64,000 nt of DNA from Mesorhizobium muleiense (GTDB lineage Bacteria; Pseudomonadota; Alphaproteobacteria; Rhizobiales; Rhizobiaceae): contig NZ_FNEE01000002.1 in NCBI RefSeq assembly GCF_900099905.1, positions 496,001-560,000 on the forward strand, written 5' to 3'. Shown here piece after piece: positions 55,715 to 64,000 of this stretch. Numbering within the stretch: position 1 is the first letter of the stretch; every line of letters begins with the position of its first letter. The translations under genes were made by a program, and so were the position numbers. Under the pieces are notes generated by a model. It was not told where the DNA came from and did not search any database. It saw only the letters and a program-made list of their open reading frames with translations.

Positions 55715-56179
55715 ATGACAACCTTTTCGCAGAAGCCTGCGGATGTGGTGAAGAAGTGGGTGCTGATCGACGCCGAGGGTCTCGTCGTCGGCCGTCTCGC
55801 CACTGTCATCGCCAATCATCTTCGCGGCAAACACAAGCCCACCTTCACCCCGCATGTCGACGACGGCGACAATGTCATCGTCATCAATGCCGACAAGGTG
55901 GTGTTCACCGGCAAGAAATTCACCGACAAGGTCTATTACTGGCACACTGGCCATCCCGGCGGCATCAAGGAGCGCACCGCGCGCCAGCTGCTCGAAGGCC
56001 GTTTCCCCGAGCGTGTCGTTGAGAAGGCCGTCGAACGCATGATCCCGCGTGGTCCGCTCGGCCGTCGCCAGATGAAGAATCTCCGCGTCTATGCAGGCAC
56101 GGAACATCCGCATGTCGCCCAGCAGCCCGTCACGCTCGACGTGGCCAAGCTGAACGCCAAGAACAAGAAGGTTTCGTAA
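55715..56179 (+). CDS. rplM: 50S ribosomal protein L13
   Basis: 154 residues: [24 protein letters not shown] at the N-terminus, then [20 protein letters not shown], and [20 protein letters not shown]. First gene of the conserved rplM-rpsI pair; the next gene begins one base after its stop. Confidence 0.97.
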   Translation: MTTFSQKPADVVKKWVLIDAEGLVVGRLATVIANHLRGKHKPTFTPHVDDGDNVIVINADKVVFTGKKFTDKVYYWHTGHPGGIKERTARQLLEGRFPERVVEKAVERMIPRGPLGRRQMKNLRVYAGTEHPHVAQQPVTLDVAKLNAKNKKVS

Positions 56180-56180
56180 A

Positions 56181-56663
56181 ATGGCTGAGCTTTCCTCGCT
56201 CGCAGAACTCGGAACTGCCACCGGCAACACCAACACGCAGCCGGCTGCACCCGTCCATGTCCAGAAGCTCGACAAGTCGGGCCGCGCCTATGCCACCGGC
56301 AAGCGCAAGAACGCCATCGCCCGTGTCTGGGTGAAGCCCGGCTCCGGCAAGATCGTCGTCAACGACAAGGTGTTTGCCGAATATTTTGCGCGCCCGGTCC
56401 TGCAGATGATCCTCAACCAGCCGATCATCGCCGCCAACCGCGCCGGACAGTACGACATCGTCGCCACGGTCATCGGCGGCGGCCTTTCCGGCCAGGCCGG
56501 TGCGGTGCGCCACGGCATCTCCAAGGCGCTGACCTATTACGAGCCGGCGCTGCGTCCCGTGCTCAAGAAGGGCGGCTTCCTGACCCGCGACAGCCGCGTC
56601 GTCGAGCGCAAGAAGTACGGCAAGGCGAAGGCCCGCCGCTCGTTCCAGTTCTCGAAGCGCTAA
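56181..56663 (+). CDS. rpsI: 30S ribosomal protein S9
   Basis: 160 residues with the alphaproteobacterial N-terminal extension. S9 core: [39 protein letters not shown], and the tail [16 protein letters not shown], whose last Arg reaches the P-site tRNA. Starts one base after rplM. Confidence 0.97.
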   Translation: MAELSSLAELGTATGNTNTQPAAPVHVQKLDKSGRAYATGKRKNAIARVWVKPGSGKIVVNDKVFAEYFARPVLQMILNQPIIAANRAGQYDIVATVIGGGLSGQAGAVRHGISKALTYYEPALRPVLKKGGFLTRDSRVVERKKYGKAKARRSFQFSKR

Positions 56664-56693
56664 GCACTGCTTCAGCTCCAGAGAGTCGAAACG

Positions 56694-56719
56694 GCCGCCT
56701 CCGGGCGGCCTTTTCTTTT
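56694..56719 (+). terminator. Intrinsic terminator of rplM-rpsI
   Basis: GGCCGCC, TCCG loop, GGCGGCC (56705-56711), then TTTTCTTTT. 30 bases after the rpsI stop. Confidence 0.92.
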
Positions 56720-56737
56720 GATGAACCTGGCCCAAAT

Positions 56738-57646
56738 TTAGGAACGATCGGCCGGTACCTTGATGAAGTCGATAAACGCCCGCAACGGCGCCGGCACGAG
56801 ACGCCGGCCGGGATAATAGAGGAACGGCCCGGGGAAGCTCTGCCACCAAGGTTCGAGGACGGGTTCGAGCGCACCGCTCTCAAAGTGAGGGCGAAGCCAA
56901 TCCTCGAACAGGCTGACAATGCCGGTACCGGCGATGGCTGCATCGACGGCGAGATCGGCCGCTCCGCCCAGGGTCACGAGAAGCGGCCCCGTCGGATCGA
57001 CCCGCACCACCTCGCCGTCGCGTTCGAATTCCCATGGCGGCATCGCCCCGCTGGCGAAGCGGCCGCGCAGGCAGGCGTGGCCGAGCAGATCGCGCGGGTG
57101 TTGCGGCCGGCCGTGGCCATCAAGGTAGGCAGGGCTGGCGGCGGTGGCAAAGCACTGATGGCGCGGTCCGATCGGCACCGCGATCATGTCCTGTTCCAGC
57201 CGCTCGTCGTAACGGATGCCGGCATCGCAGCCTGCCGCCAGGACGTCGACAAAGCTCTCCTCGGCGATCACCTCCAGCCGGATGCCGGGATAGGCAGCGA
57301 GAAAACCCGGGACGATGCTGGGCAGCACCAGCCGCGCCGCGCTGACCGGCACGTTGAGGCGCAACGTACCTGCAGGCCTGTCGCGAAAGCCATTCACAAC
57401 GTCGAGGGCCGATTCCACCTCGGTCAAGGCAGGGCCGAGCCGAGCCAGCAAGCTCGCGCCCGCTTCGGTCAGGACGACGCTGCGGGTCGTCCGGTTGAGC
57501 AGCCTGACACCGAGCTGCGTCTCGAGGCGGCGCACCGCCTCGCTCAAGCCCGACGCACTGCCGCCGCTGGCGCGGGCGCCATCGCGAAAACCCTTGGCCC
57601 GCGCTACGGCGACGAAGGCGTTGAGGTCTCCGAGGTCGATCTTCAT
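56738..57646 (-). CDS. LysR-family transcriptional regulator
   Basis: 302 residues. N-terminal HTH: DLNAFVAVARAKGFRDGARA, SGLSEAVRRLETQLGVRLLNR. The C-terminal effector domain follows (GTLRLNVPVSAARLVLPSIV). Divergent from the aldo/keto reductase gene at 57744 across 97 bases, so it most likely controls that gene. Effector unknown. Confidence 0.92.
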   Translation of the reverse strand: MKIDLGDLNAFVAVARAKGFRDGARASGGSASGLSEAVRRLETQLGVRLLNRTTRSVVLTEAGASLLARLGPALTEVESALDVVNGFRDRPAGTLRLNVPVSAARLVLPSIVPGFLAAYPGIRLEVIAEESFVDVLAAGCDAGIRYDERLEQDMIAVPIGPRHQCFATAASPAYLDGHGRPQHPRDLLGHACLRGRFASGAMPPWEFERDGEVVRVDPTGPLLVTLGGAADLAVDAAIAGTGIVSLFEDWLRPHFESGALEPVLEPWWQSFPGPFLYYPGRRLVPAPLRAFIDFIKVPADRS

Positions 57647-57743
57647 TGTTCGACATTCCGTACAGCCCGTGCGGAATGTACCCAATTATCGTGAGATCGG
57701 ACAGCGCCTATCTCCAGCCTCACATCTTGAACGGAGATAGACC

Positions 57744-58616
57744 ATGTCCAGCATTGACCTTTCCGGCACGTTCACTCTCGGCGACCGCACCGTGAAGCGG
57801 CTCGGCTACGGCGCCATGCAGCTCGCAGGAGCCGGCGTCTTTGGTCCGCCCAAGAACCATGGCGCGGCATTGGCCGTGCTGCGCGAAGCTGTTGCGCGCG
57901 GTGTCAATCACATAGACACCAGCGATTTCTATGGGCCGCACGTCACCAATCTACTCATCCGTGAAGCGCTCGCGCCCTATTCCGACGATCTGACGATCGT
58001 CACCAAGATCGGTGCCCGTCGCGGCGCGGATGGCTCGTGGCTCCCGGCCTTCTCGCCCGAAGCGCTGACGGAGGCGGTGCACGACAATCTGCGCAATCTC
58101 GGGCTCGACGTGCTGGACGTCGTCAATCTCAGGATCATGTTCGACGCGCATGGCACCGCCGAAGGGTCGATCGAGGCGCCGTTCACTGTGCTGGCCGAGC
58201 TTCAGCGGCAGGGCCTGGTGCGTCATATCGGGCTCAGCAATGTCACGCCGGCACAGATCGAAGAGGCGCGACGGATCGCCCGGATCGTCTGCGTGCAGAA
58301 CCAATACAACCTGGCGCACAGGGGCGACGATGCCTTGATCGACCAACTCGCCCGCGACGGTATCGCCTATGTGCCGTTCTTTCCGCTCGGCGGCTTCAAC
58401 CCGCTGCAGTCGTCTACCCTGTCCCGCGTCGCTCAGCGCCTGGACGCCACGCCCATGCAGGTCGCACTCGCCTGGCTGCTCGGTCGCGCGCCCAACATCC
58501 TGCTCATCCCCGGCACGTCCTCCGTTGCGCATTTGCGGGAGAATCTTGCCGCGGCCGAACTTGAACTGCCGGAGGATGCCCTGAGGGAGTTGGACGGCGT
58601 GGCGATGGCGGCATGA
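57744..58616 (+). CDS. Aldo/keto reductase
   Basis: 290 residues. HIDTSDFYGPHVTNLLIREAL carries the catalytic Asp and Tyr, VTKIGARR the Lys. The His of the tetrad stands as Asn here (VVNLRIM), a known variant in this subfamily. Ends with PMQVALAWLLGRAPNILLIPGT, the NADPH-site strand. It is divergent from the LysR regulator and is its likely target. Confidence 0.9.
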   Translation: MSSIDLSGTFTLGDRTVKRLGYGAMQLAGAGVFGPPKNHGAALAVLREAVARGVNHIDTSDFYGPHVTNLLIREALAPYSDDLTIVTKIGARRGADGSWLPAFSPEALTEAVHDNLRNLGLDVLDVVNLRIMFDAHGTAEGSIEAPFTVLAELQRQGLVRHIGLSNVTPAQIEEARRIARIVCVQNQYNLAHRGDDALIDQLARDGIAYVPFFPLGGFNPLQSSTLSRVAQRLDATPMQVALAWLLGRAPNILLIPGTSSVAHLRENLAAAELELPEDALRELDGVAMAA

Positions 58617-58687
58617 GGATTGGCGAAAGCGGCAACGAGCCAATCTCGCCATGATCGACAGGCTGGCGGGACAGCGCCCTGGACAGC

Positions 58688-58797
58688 GCCCCCCTCTGCC
58701 CTGCCGGCATCTCCCCCACAAGGGGGGAGATTGGCCTTCATAAATGATTTCGCCAACCACCAACCTTGCAAAAAGGACGCTGTCAGCGAAGCGCTTC
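58688..58797. repeat. MITE-like element arm and linker (copy, inverted)
   Basis: CCCCCCTCTGCCCTGCCGGC with CTCCCCCACAAGGGGGGAGA, followed by the reverse complement of the linker seen in the tandem block (TCGCCAACCACCAACCTTGC). Only one arm is complete. It occupies the gap after the aldo/keto reductase; no gene is seen in 58617-58889. Confidence 0.7.
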
Positions 58798-58889
58798 GCT
58801 CCTTGCTTTGCCCTAGGATGACGAAGGTGTGATGGGATGTGGCTAATCGCCAGCGTCACTCAAAGAACCAAATCCCCTGTGCAGAGGAA

Positions 58890-59948
58890 CTAATTGATGC
58901 TCGCCGTATTCGCCGGCTCCGCCGGCCGCGCCGCATCCGAATAGGGCACGCGATAGCCGTTTGCCGCCAGCCAGTCGATCGCCGCTTTCGGCTCGTCGGT
59001 CTGGATGATGGTGGCGCCGCGCTCGGCCCAGAAGCCGTAGGTCTCGCGCGGCAGGCTGGCGAACACCGCCAGTTCATCGCCGCGACCGCCGGCAAGGAAG
59101 CCGCCCGGCTTGTTGACGATGGCGTAGGTATTGGCCCAGATGTGCCAGTCGCCCCTTATCGCCGCGGCGCGCATGCGCGGGCTGAACAGCGGACCGCCGG
59201 TCTCGGTCAGCGTCTCCGCGCCGTCCCGCCAGTTGATCATCTCGACCGCGCGCGGCGAAAAGGCGCCGCTGACTTTCTCGGCGAAACCGGCGTCGCGAAC
59301 CGCGTCGTCGGCAATGATCGGCATGAATTGGAAACCGCTGCCGATCGCGCCCATGGCTGCCTTGACAGTGGTGATCCTGGCCGGGTTCCACAGGTTCTCC
59401 TTGACGATCACCTGTTCGGCCATGCCAAGGTCACGCGCCACCGCGATCATGCCGGCCAGGCTGTCGACGTCGAGCTTGTTGTCGATGTTGACGAGGATCC
59501 TGTCCCTGGTCGCCATCAGCATCTCGCGCAGCGTCGAAACCGGCTCGTCGGTGACGGCGCCGGTGCCCTCGATCACCAGCCTGCAGGTTTTGAGTTCGGC
59601 CAGCGTGCGCTTGACCACCTCGCCCCTGCAGTTCGTCGTGCGGTCGAGCCAGCTGTCATGCATGACGACGAACTCGCCGTCCTTCGAGCGCCTGACATCG
59701 ACCTCGACGATTTCGGCGCCAAGCGCGATCGAGGCCTCGAGGGCGGCGATCGAGTTTTCGGCAAAGAGCGTCTTGCGGGCCTGCAGGCTGCCGGCGCGGT
59801 GTGCCGCCACCATGACATGGTCGCGCCACTGGTTGGCGTGTTCGAAGCGGTCGAGAATCTGCTTGGCGCGTGTTTCGCCAGCCAATGCCGAGCCAGTGAA
59901 CAGCACCGAAGCGGCGGCAAGCACAAGTTTCAGCCAGGTCGTTCGCAT
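58890..59948 (-). CDS. Periplasmic glycerophosphodiester phosphodiesterase
   Basis: 352 residues from the ATG at 59948 (GGAG ahead). Sec signal LKLVLAAASVLFTGSALAG. GDPD motifs: AAHRAGS with the catalytic His, FAENSIAALEASIALGAEIV, VDVRRSKDGEFVVMHD with the metal ligands and second His. Cleaves glycerophosphodiesters to glycerol-3-phosphate and an alcohol, for phosphate or glycerol recovery. Stands alone. Confidence 0.88.
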   Translation of the reverse strand: MRTTWLKLVLAAASVLFTGSALAGETRAKQILDRFEHANQWRDHVMVAAHRAGSLQARKTLFAENSIAALEASIALGAEIVEVDVRRSKDGEFVVMHDSWLDRTTNCRGEVVKRTLAELKTCRLVIEGTGAVTDEPVSTLREMLMATRDRILVNIDNKLDVDSLAGMIAVARDLGMAEQVIVKENLWNPARITTVKAAMGAIGSGFQFMPIIADDAVRDAGFAEKVSGAFSPRAVEMINWRDGAETLTETGGPLFSPRMRAAAIRGDWHIWANTYAIVNKPGGFLAGGRGDELAVFASLPRETYGFWAERGATIIQTDEPKAAIDWLAANGYRVPYSDAARPAEPANTASIN

Positions 59949-60354
59949 GAGAATCGCTCCTACCGGATGCAAACCCGGATAAGCGACGCGCGTGACAGCC
60001 CAGTGAACGAAGCCGGCTTCGCAAATGCCGGAAAGTCAGGTCAAATGCCGGCTGAAGCGGCTGTTCTTCAATCTCGACTTGCCGAGATCGATGCCGCCGT
60101 CCTGGCGGTCGGTGGCCGGCTTGGCGTGCTGAAATCTGCTGCGTTCCCCGGCTGACAACCATCCCGCGCAAGGACCGCTGGCTACTTTCGGTTGTATTCA
60201 TGCAAATCTACGCAAATTCCGGGTTGGCCATGCGGGCTCACCTGGCAAGCAAGAAGTTGTGACCGAGCTCGAACGGTCATGGCCCTCGGAAGGGGTCGCA
60301 TTTCCTGGAATTATATCCAATAAGGTTGCGCCTCGATGCACAGGAGACCGCTTC
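59949..60354. other. 406-base gap with no supported gene
   Basis: Short frames exist in several directions but none has family motifs and a ribosome-binding site. The last 60 bases must hold the promoter or leader of speB. Nothing else recognised. Confidence 0.5.
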
Positions 60355-61362
60355 ATGCCGAACACCAACATCGACCACGCCTTCACCGCCCGGGCCAGGA
60401 CGGGTGCGTCCTTCGAGCCGACCTATGCCGGCGCGCTGTCGTTCATGCGGCGCAAATACACCAAGGACGTGAAGGGCGCGGACGCGGTGGTGTGGGGCAT
60501 CCCCTTCGACGCCGCCGTCACCAACCGGCCGGGCGCGCGTTTCGGACCGCAGGCGATTCGCCGCGCCTCGACCATCCTCGACAACGACCCGCAATATCCG
60601 TTTTCACGCGATCTGTTCGAACATCTCGCCGTGGTCGACTATGGCGATTGCCTGCTCGACAGCGGAAACCACCAGAAGACGCCGGGGACGATCGAGCGCG
60701 AGGCGGCAAAGATCCTGAAATCCGGCGCCTTCCTGCTATCGCTCGGCGGCGATCATTTCGTCACCTGGCCGCTGCTCAAGGCGCATGCCGCCATCCACGG
60801 TCCGCTGGCCTTGGTGCAGTTCGACGCCCACCAGGACACCTGGCCGGACGACGGCAAGCGCATCGATCACGGCTCCTTCGTCGGCCGTGCGGTCAAAGAG
60901 GGAATTATCGATCCCGACCGTTCGATCCAGATCGGCATCCGCACCCATGCGCCCGACACCTTCGGCATCAAGATCCTGTACGGCCACGAAATCGAGGACA
61001 TGCGCGCGTCCGATATCGCCTATTCCATCGTCGACCGCACCGGCGGCAAGAAGGCCTACGTCACCTTCGACATCGATTGCCTCGACCCGGCCTTCGCCCC
61101 CGGCACCGGCACACCGGTCGCCGGCGGGCCGTCCTCGGCAAAAATCCTGTCGGTGCTGCGCCAGATCAATCAGCTCGACATCGTCGGCGCCGATGTCGTT
61201 GAGGTTGCGCCGGCCTATGATCACGCCGATATAACGGCAATTGCCGGGTCGACGGTGGCCATGCACTATCTCGGGCTGCTGGCGGAACGAAAGGCCCGGC
61301 TCGAAGAGATGAACAACGGCAATCACATTGTTGCCGGATTGAACCAGGCAAGTGGCATATAA
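60355..61362 (+). CDS. speB: Agmatinase/ureohydrolase family protein
   Basis: 335 residues. Manganese sites of the arginase fold: GGDHFVTWP (His), QFDAHQDTW (DAHxD), and FDIDCLDPAFAPGTG (DxDxxDP). Gln replaces the Ser of the usual FDAHSD in agmatinases, so the substrate may differ (agmatine, guanidinobutyrate or other guanidine). Releases urea. A CAGGAG site precedes ATG 60355. It is followed 30 bases later by argC, a typical rhizobial order. Confidence 0.88.
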   Translation: MPNTNIDHAFTARARTGASFEPTYAGALSFMRRKYTKDVKGADAVVWGIPFDAAVTNRPGARFGPQAIRRASTILDNDPQYPFSRDLFEHLAVVDYGDCLLDSGNHQKTPGTIEREAAKILKSGAFLLSLGGDHFVTWPLLKAHAAIHGPLALVQFDAHQDTWPDDGKRIDHGSFVGRAVKEGIIDPDRSIQIGIRTHAPDTFGIKILYGHEIEDMRASDIAYSIVDRTGGKKAYVTFDIDCLDPAFAPGTGTPVAGGPSSAKILSVLRQINQLDIVGADVVEVAPAYDHADITAIAGSTVAMHYLGLLAERKARLEEMNNGNHIVAGLNQASGI

Positions 61363-61392
61363 CTACGAATTATCAGGGATTCAGGCAGGCAA

Positions 61393-62325
61393 ATGAAACC
61401 GAAAATCTTCATCGACGGCGAGCACGGCACCACCGGTCTCCAGATCAGGACGCTGCTTGCCGAGCGCGGCGACCTGGAGATCATCTCGATTCCGACCGAG
61501 CGCCGCAAGGAACCGGCAGCCAGAGCCGAGTTCCTCAACGCCGCCGATGTCGCGATCCTGTGCCTGCCGGACGCAGCCGCGAAAGAAAGCGTCTCGCTGA
61601 TCAACAACGACACCACGAGGGTTATCGACGCCTCGACCGCGCATCGCGTGGCAGAAGGCTGGGAATATGGTTTTGCCGAAATGGACAAGGGTCAAGCGCG
61701 CAAGATCGCCTCGGCGAAGCGCGTCACCAATCCGGGCTGCTGGCCGCAAGGCCCGATCGCGACGCTCAGGCCGCTGGTGGCGGCCGGGCTGTTGCCGCCG
61801 GATTTTCCGGTCACCGTCAACGGCATTACGGGCTATTCGGGCGGCGGCCGGCCGATGATCGAGGACTATGTCGCCAAGGGCGAGGAAGCGTCGGAATTCC
61901 TGCCCTACGGGCTGACCCTGCAGCACAAGCATGTGCCGGAGCTCAGGACCTATGCGAAGCTGTCGCATGATCCGATCATGCAGCCGGCGGTCGGCAATTT
62001 CGCGCAAGGCATGATCACCGTGGTGCCGCTGCAACTCGGCGGTCTCGACTATGTGCCGACCGGCGCCGAGCTTCATGCGGCGATCGCCGACCATTTCGCC
62101 GCCATCGATGGCGGCGTGGTCGAGGTGGCGCCCTATGCGCATCTGGAGCGCGTGCCGGAGATCGATCCGGAAATCTACAACGGCACCAACCGGATGATGC
62201 TCCATGTCTTCGCCAACGACGACAGGGCCCAGGCGCTGCTGCTCGCCGTCTACGACAATCTCGGCAAGGGCGCCTCGGGTGCTGCCGTGCAGAACATGGA
62301 TCTGATGCTCGGCCTCAAGCTTTGA
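61393..62325 (+). CDS. argC: N-acetyl-gamma-glutamyl-phosphate reductase (short type)
   Basis: 310 residues, the type 2 AGPR. NADP loop FIDGEHGTTGLQIRTLL, the catalytic Cys in VTNPGCWPQG, and GYSGGGRPMIEDY with LQHKHVPEL for the substrate His. Third step of arginine synthesis. Its stop touches the ATG of the kinase gene that follows. Confidence 0.95.
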   Translation: MKPKIFIDGEHGTTGLQIRTLLAERGDLEIISIPTERRKEPAARAEFLNAADVAILCLPDAAAKESVSLINNDTTRVIDASTAHRVAEGWEYGFAEMDKGQARKIASAKRVTNPGCWPQGPIATLRPLVAAGLLPPDFPVTVNGITGYSGGGRPMIEDYVAKGEEASEFLPYGLTLQHKHVPELRTYAKLSHDPIMQPAVGNFAQGMITVVPLQLGGLDYVPTGAELHAAIADHFAAIDGGVVEVAPYAHLERVPEIDPEIYNGTNRMMLHVFANDDRAQALLLAVYDNLGKGASGAAVQNMDLMLGLKL

Positions 62326-63165
62326 ATGGACGCTCCGGCATTGCCAAGCCGCTGGAACGTCGACGCGCCAGAACTGATTGCCGAGACGTTCAGCAGTCGC
62401 ATCTGGAAGGTTGTTCGCGAGGACGGCTCGCCGGCGATCGTCAAGGCCCTCAAAGCTTTCGAGGACGTCGAGGACGAGTTGCGCGGCGCCCATTTTCTCG
62501 CCTGGCGGCGCGGCGAAGGCGCGGTACGGCTGCTCGGCCGCGACGGCCACTGCATGCTGCTCGAATATGCCGGTGAAACCTTGCTGTCGCAGGTTCTCGC
62601 CGAGCAGGGAGACAACGCCGCTACAGCAATCGCGGCCGAAGTGATGGCAAGGCTGTTTTCGCCATCCGACCACCCTGTCCCGCCAGATCTTCAGCCGCTG
62701 CGGGTGCGGTTTTCCAGTCTGTTCAACAAGGCGAGGATCGATCGCGAAGCCGGCGAAAAGAGCCTCTACGTCGAAGCGGCTGCGACCGCGGAACGGCTGT
62801 TGGCCGATCCTGTCGAGGTGCTGCCGCTGCATGGCGACCTGCATCACGACAACATCATGCACGGAGCGCGCGGCTGGCTGGCGATCGATCCGAAGGGCGT
62901 TCTCGGCGATCCCGGCTTCGACGCGGCGAACATGTTCTACAATCCGCTCGACCGCGACGAGCTTTGCCGCGACCCCCGGCGGATTGCCGACATGGCCGAG
63001 ATTTTCGCCAGAACGCTCGGCCAGACGCCGCCAGCCATCCTGGATTATGCCATCGCCTATGGCTGCCTGTCGGCGTCATGGTATCATGAAGACGGCAATG
63101 CGATCGACGAAAGCCGCGAATTGTCCATTGCCACGGCGATCAAGACGGTGCGGCTCAGCCTCTGA
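62326..63165 (+). CDS. APH-family kinase (streptomycin 6-kinase-like)
   Basis: 279 residues. Catalytic loop [15 protein letters not shown] and the metal-binding [12 protein letters not shown] of APH(6)/hydroxyurea-type kinases. The nucleotide Lys is in [11 protein letters not shown]. Directly abuts argC with no gap, so it is co-translated. In natural environments such kinases may act on antibiotics or on cellular metabolites; resistance is not shown by sequence alone. Its last 11 bases overlap ctaA on the other strand. Confidence 0.85.
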   Translation: MDAPALPSRWNVDAPELIAETFSSRIWKVVREDGSPAIVKALKAFEDVEDELRGAHFLAWRRGEGAVRLLGRDGHCMLLEYAGETLLSQVLAEQGDNAATAIAAEVMARLFSPSDHPVPPDLQPLRVRFSSLFNKARIDREAGEKSLYVEAAATAERLLADPVEVLPLHGDLHHDNIMHGARGWLAIDPKGVLGDPGFDAANMFYNPLDRDELCRDPRRIADMAEIFARTLGQTPPAILDYAIAYGCLSASWYHEDGNAIDESRELSIATAIKTVRLSL

Positions 63166-64000
63166 CGGCGATCTGGTTAGGCATGGGATAAGCGCCCTTG
63201 GTGCCGCGCCAATGCGCTGCGGCAAAGCCCAGCAGGACAAGCGCGAAAGCCTGATGCATCAGCGCCATGTGCAGCGGCACCTGCATCAGCAGCGTGCCGA
63301 TGCCGATCAGGGCCTGCAGCAGCACCAGCACAAACAGCAGCATCGCGCGGCGCGCATGGGTGGTGCCGGGCTGGCGCCGGTGCGTGGCGATCATGTGCCA
63401 AAGTGCTGCGACTGACATAGCGTAGGCGCCGAGCCGGTGGATGAACTGGACCGTCTTCGGGCTCTCGAAGAAGTTGCGCCATGCCGGCTCGAGGATCAAC
63501 AGGTCGCCGGGGATGAGCTTGCCGTCCATCAGCGGCCAGGTGTTGTAGCTCAGGCCGGCATCGAGCCCAGCGACCAGCCCGCCGAGATAGATCTGGATCA
63601 GCGCCAGCAGCACCAGAAGGCCGGCCAGACGCTGGGTCGAGCGGTCGGCCGCGGGCTCGGAATGCGGGGCCAACCCCCGAGCGACCACCATGGTCGCGGT
63701 GAAGATCAGCGCCGCCAGCGTCAGATGCGTCGCCAGCCGGTACTGGCTGACGGAGACGCGGTCGACCAGCCCGGACGCCACCATCCACCAGCCGATCGCG
63801 CCCTGCAGGCCGCCGAGAAGAAGAATGCCCAATAATTTCGGACCAAGACCGCGTTCGATGCGGCGCGTCGCCCAGAAAAACACCAGCGGCACGGCGAAAA
63901 CCACGCCGACACCGCGCGCCAGGATCCGGTGCAACCATTCCCACCAGAAGATCGACTTGAACGCTTCGAGGCTCATGCCCCTGTTGAGCTCGGCATATTG
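63155..64000 (-). CDS. ctaA: Haem A synthase, C-terminal 281 residues (start beyond window)
   Basis: The frame is open to the window edge, so the gene begins outside. Visible part has about six membrane spans. Haem-ligand His residues: [33 protein letters not shown] and [10 protein letters not shown], the four of the CtaA/Cox15 fold. Converts haem O to haem A for cytochrome oxidase. An internal ATG at 63976 is not the start, because the reading continues (AELNRG) as in the family. Confidence 0.9.
   Translation of the reverse strand, partial: QYAELNRGMSLEAFKSIFWWEWLHRILARGVGVVFAVPLVFFWATRRIERGLGPKLLGILLLGGLQGAIGWWMVASGLVDRVSVSQYRLATHLTLAALIFTATMVVARGLAPHSEPAADRSTQRLAGLLVLLALIQIYLGGLVAGLDAGLSYNTWPLMDGKLIPGDLLILEPAWRNFFESPKTVQFIHRLGAYAMSVAALWHMIATHRRQPGTTHARRAMLLFVLVLLQALIGIGTLLMQVPLHMALMHQAFALVLLGFAAAHWRGTKGAYPMPNQIAVRG

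Noticed and set aside
60042-60155. Small open frame MPAEAAVLQSRLAEIDAAVL on the plus strand
   Set aside because: No ribosome-binding site, no recognised family and only about 37 codons.
62326-63165. Calling the APH-like gene an antibiotic-resistance determinant
   Set aside because: The kinase fold is clear but substrate is not, and the gene is coupled to argC.

Overview
The window looks like chromosomal DNA of an alphaproteobacterium of the Rhizobiales, most likely a Mesorhizobium-type organism. The grounds are the GC-rich codon use, the clpP-clpX-lon-hupB order, the rplM-rpsI ... speB-argC ... ctaA neighbourhood, rhizobial-type ABC sugar importers, a class III adenylate cyclase fused to TPRs, and many short palindromic intergenic repeats of the kind common in rhizobia. 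Species-level identity is inference; no 16S gene is present.

Layout. 1-4.0 kb: a MarR-type regulator (cut by the window edge), a protoglobin with a frameshifted redoxin behind it, and a small sulfur-oxidation operon on the minus strand (soxY, soxZ, a one-haem cytochrome, a flavocytochrome c sulfide dehydrogenase-type flavoprotein). 4.1-4.9 kb is a gene graveyard: remnants of a TauE/SafE-like exporter, a SnoaL-like protein and the S4 tail of tyrosyl-tRNA synthetase. 5-14 kb: BCCT transporter, adenylate cyclase with a duplicated scrap of the neighbouring DUF3971/AsmA-like gene on its other side, the DUF3971 gene itself, Bcp peroxiredoxin and an M23 peptidase. 14.4-19.4 kb: a ROK-regulated sugar ABC importer (ATPase, binding protein, permease) ending in a short-chain dehydrogenase.

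19.7-27.1 kb is the most distinctive block. Five tightly packed minus-strand genes (AsnB-type amidotransferase, acyl carrier protein, AMP-forming ligase, NadE-like ATP pyrophosphatase, flavin monooxygenase), preceded by a very AT-rich upstream region and facing a GNAT-like gene, look like a small biosynthetic cassette of unknown product. 27.4-29.8 kb: a VOC protein, then a 1.4 kb islet bounded by a 46-bp partial duplicate of tRNA-Val and the intact tRNA-Val; it holds a methyltransferase, a truncated coding remnant and a broken secreted-protein gene. tRNA-Asp follows.

30-32.8 kb: a flavodoxin-fold reductase, an EF-hand secreted protein and a NaChBac-like ion channel. 32.8-33.7 kb is three tandem copies of a MITE-like repeat. 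33.7-41.6 kb is a second, divergently arranged sugar module: ribokinase-like kinase, RbsD/FucU mutarotase and ABC ATPase on the minus strand; Tat-type binding protein, two permeases and an aldo/keto reductase on the plus strand.

41.6-47.1 kb is the proteostasis block (HU, Lon, ClpX, ClpP) with clear terminators. 47.4-64 kb is a mixed housekeeping region: a repeat-bearing secreted protein, amino-acid oxidase, P450, cupin, MetY, CoA-binding protein, VOC protein, enoyl-CoA hydratase, PaaI thioesterase, a HicAB toxin-antitoxin pair, rplM-rpsI with a clear sigma-70 promoter, LysR/aldo-keto reductase pair, periplasmic GDPD, agmatinase-like SpeB, ArgC, an APH-like kinase and the start-truncated ctaA. 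Functions are assigned from family motifs read by eye; no database search was run.
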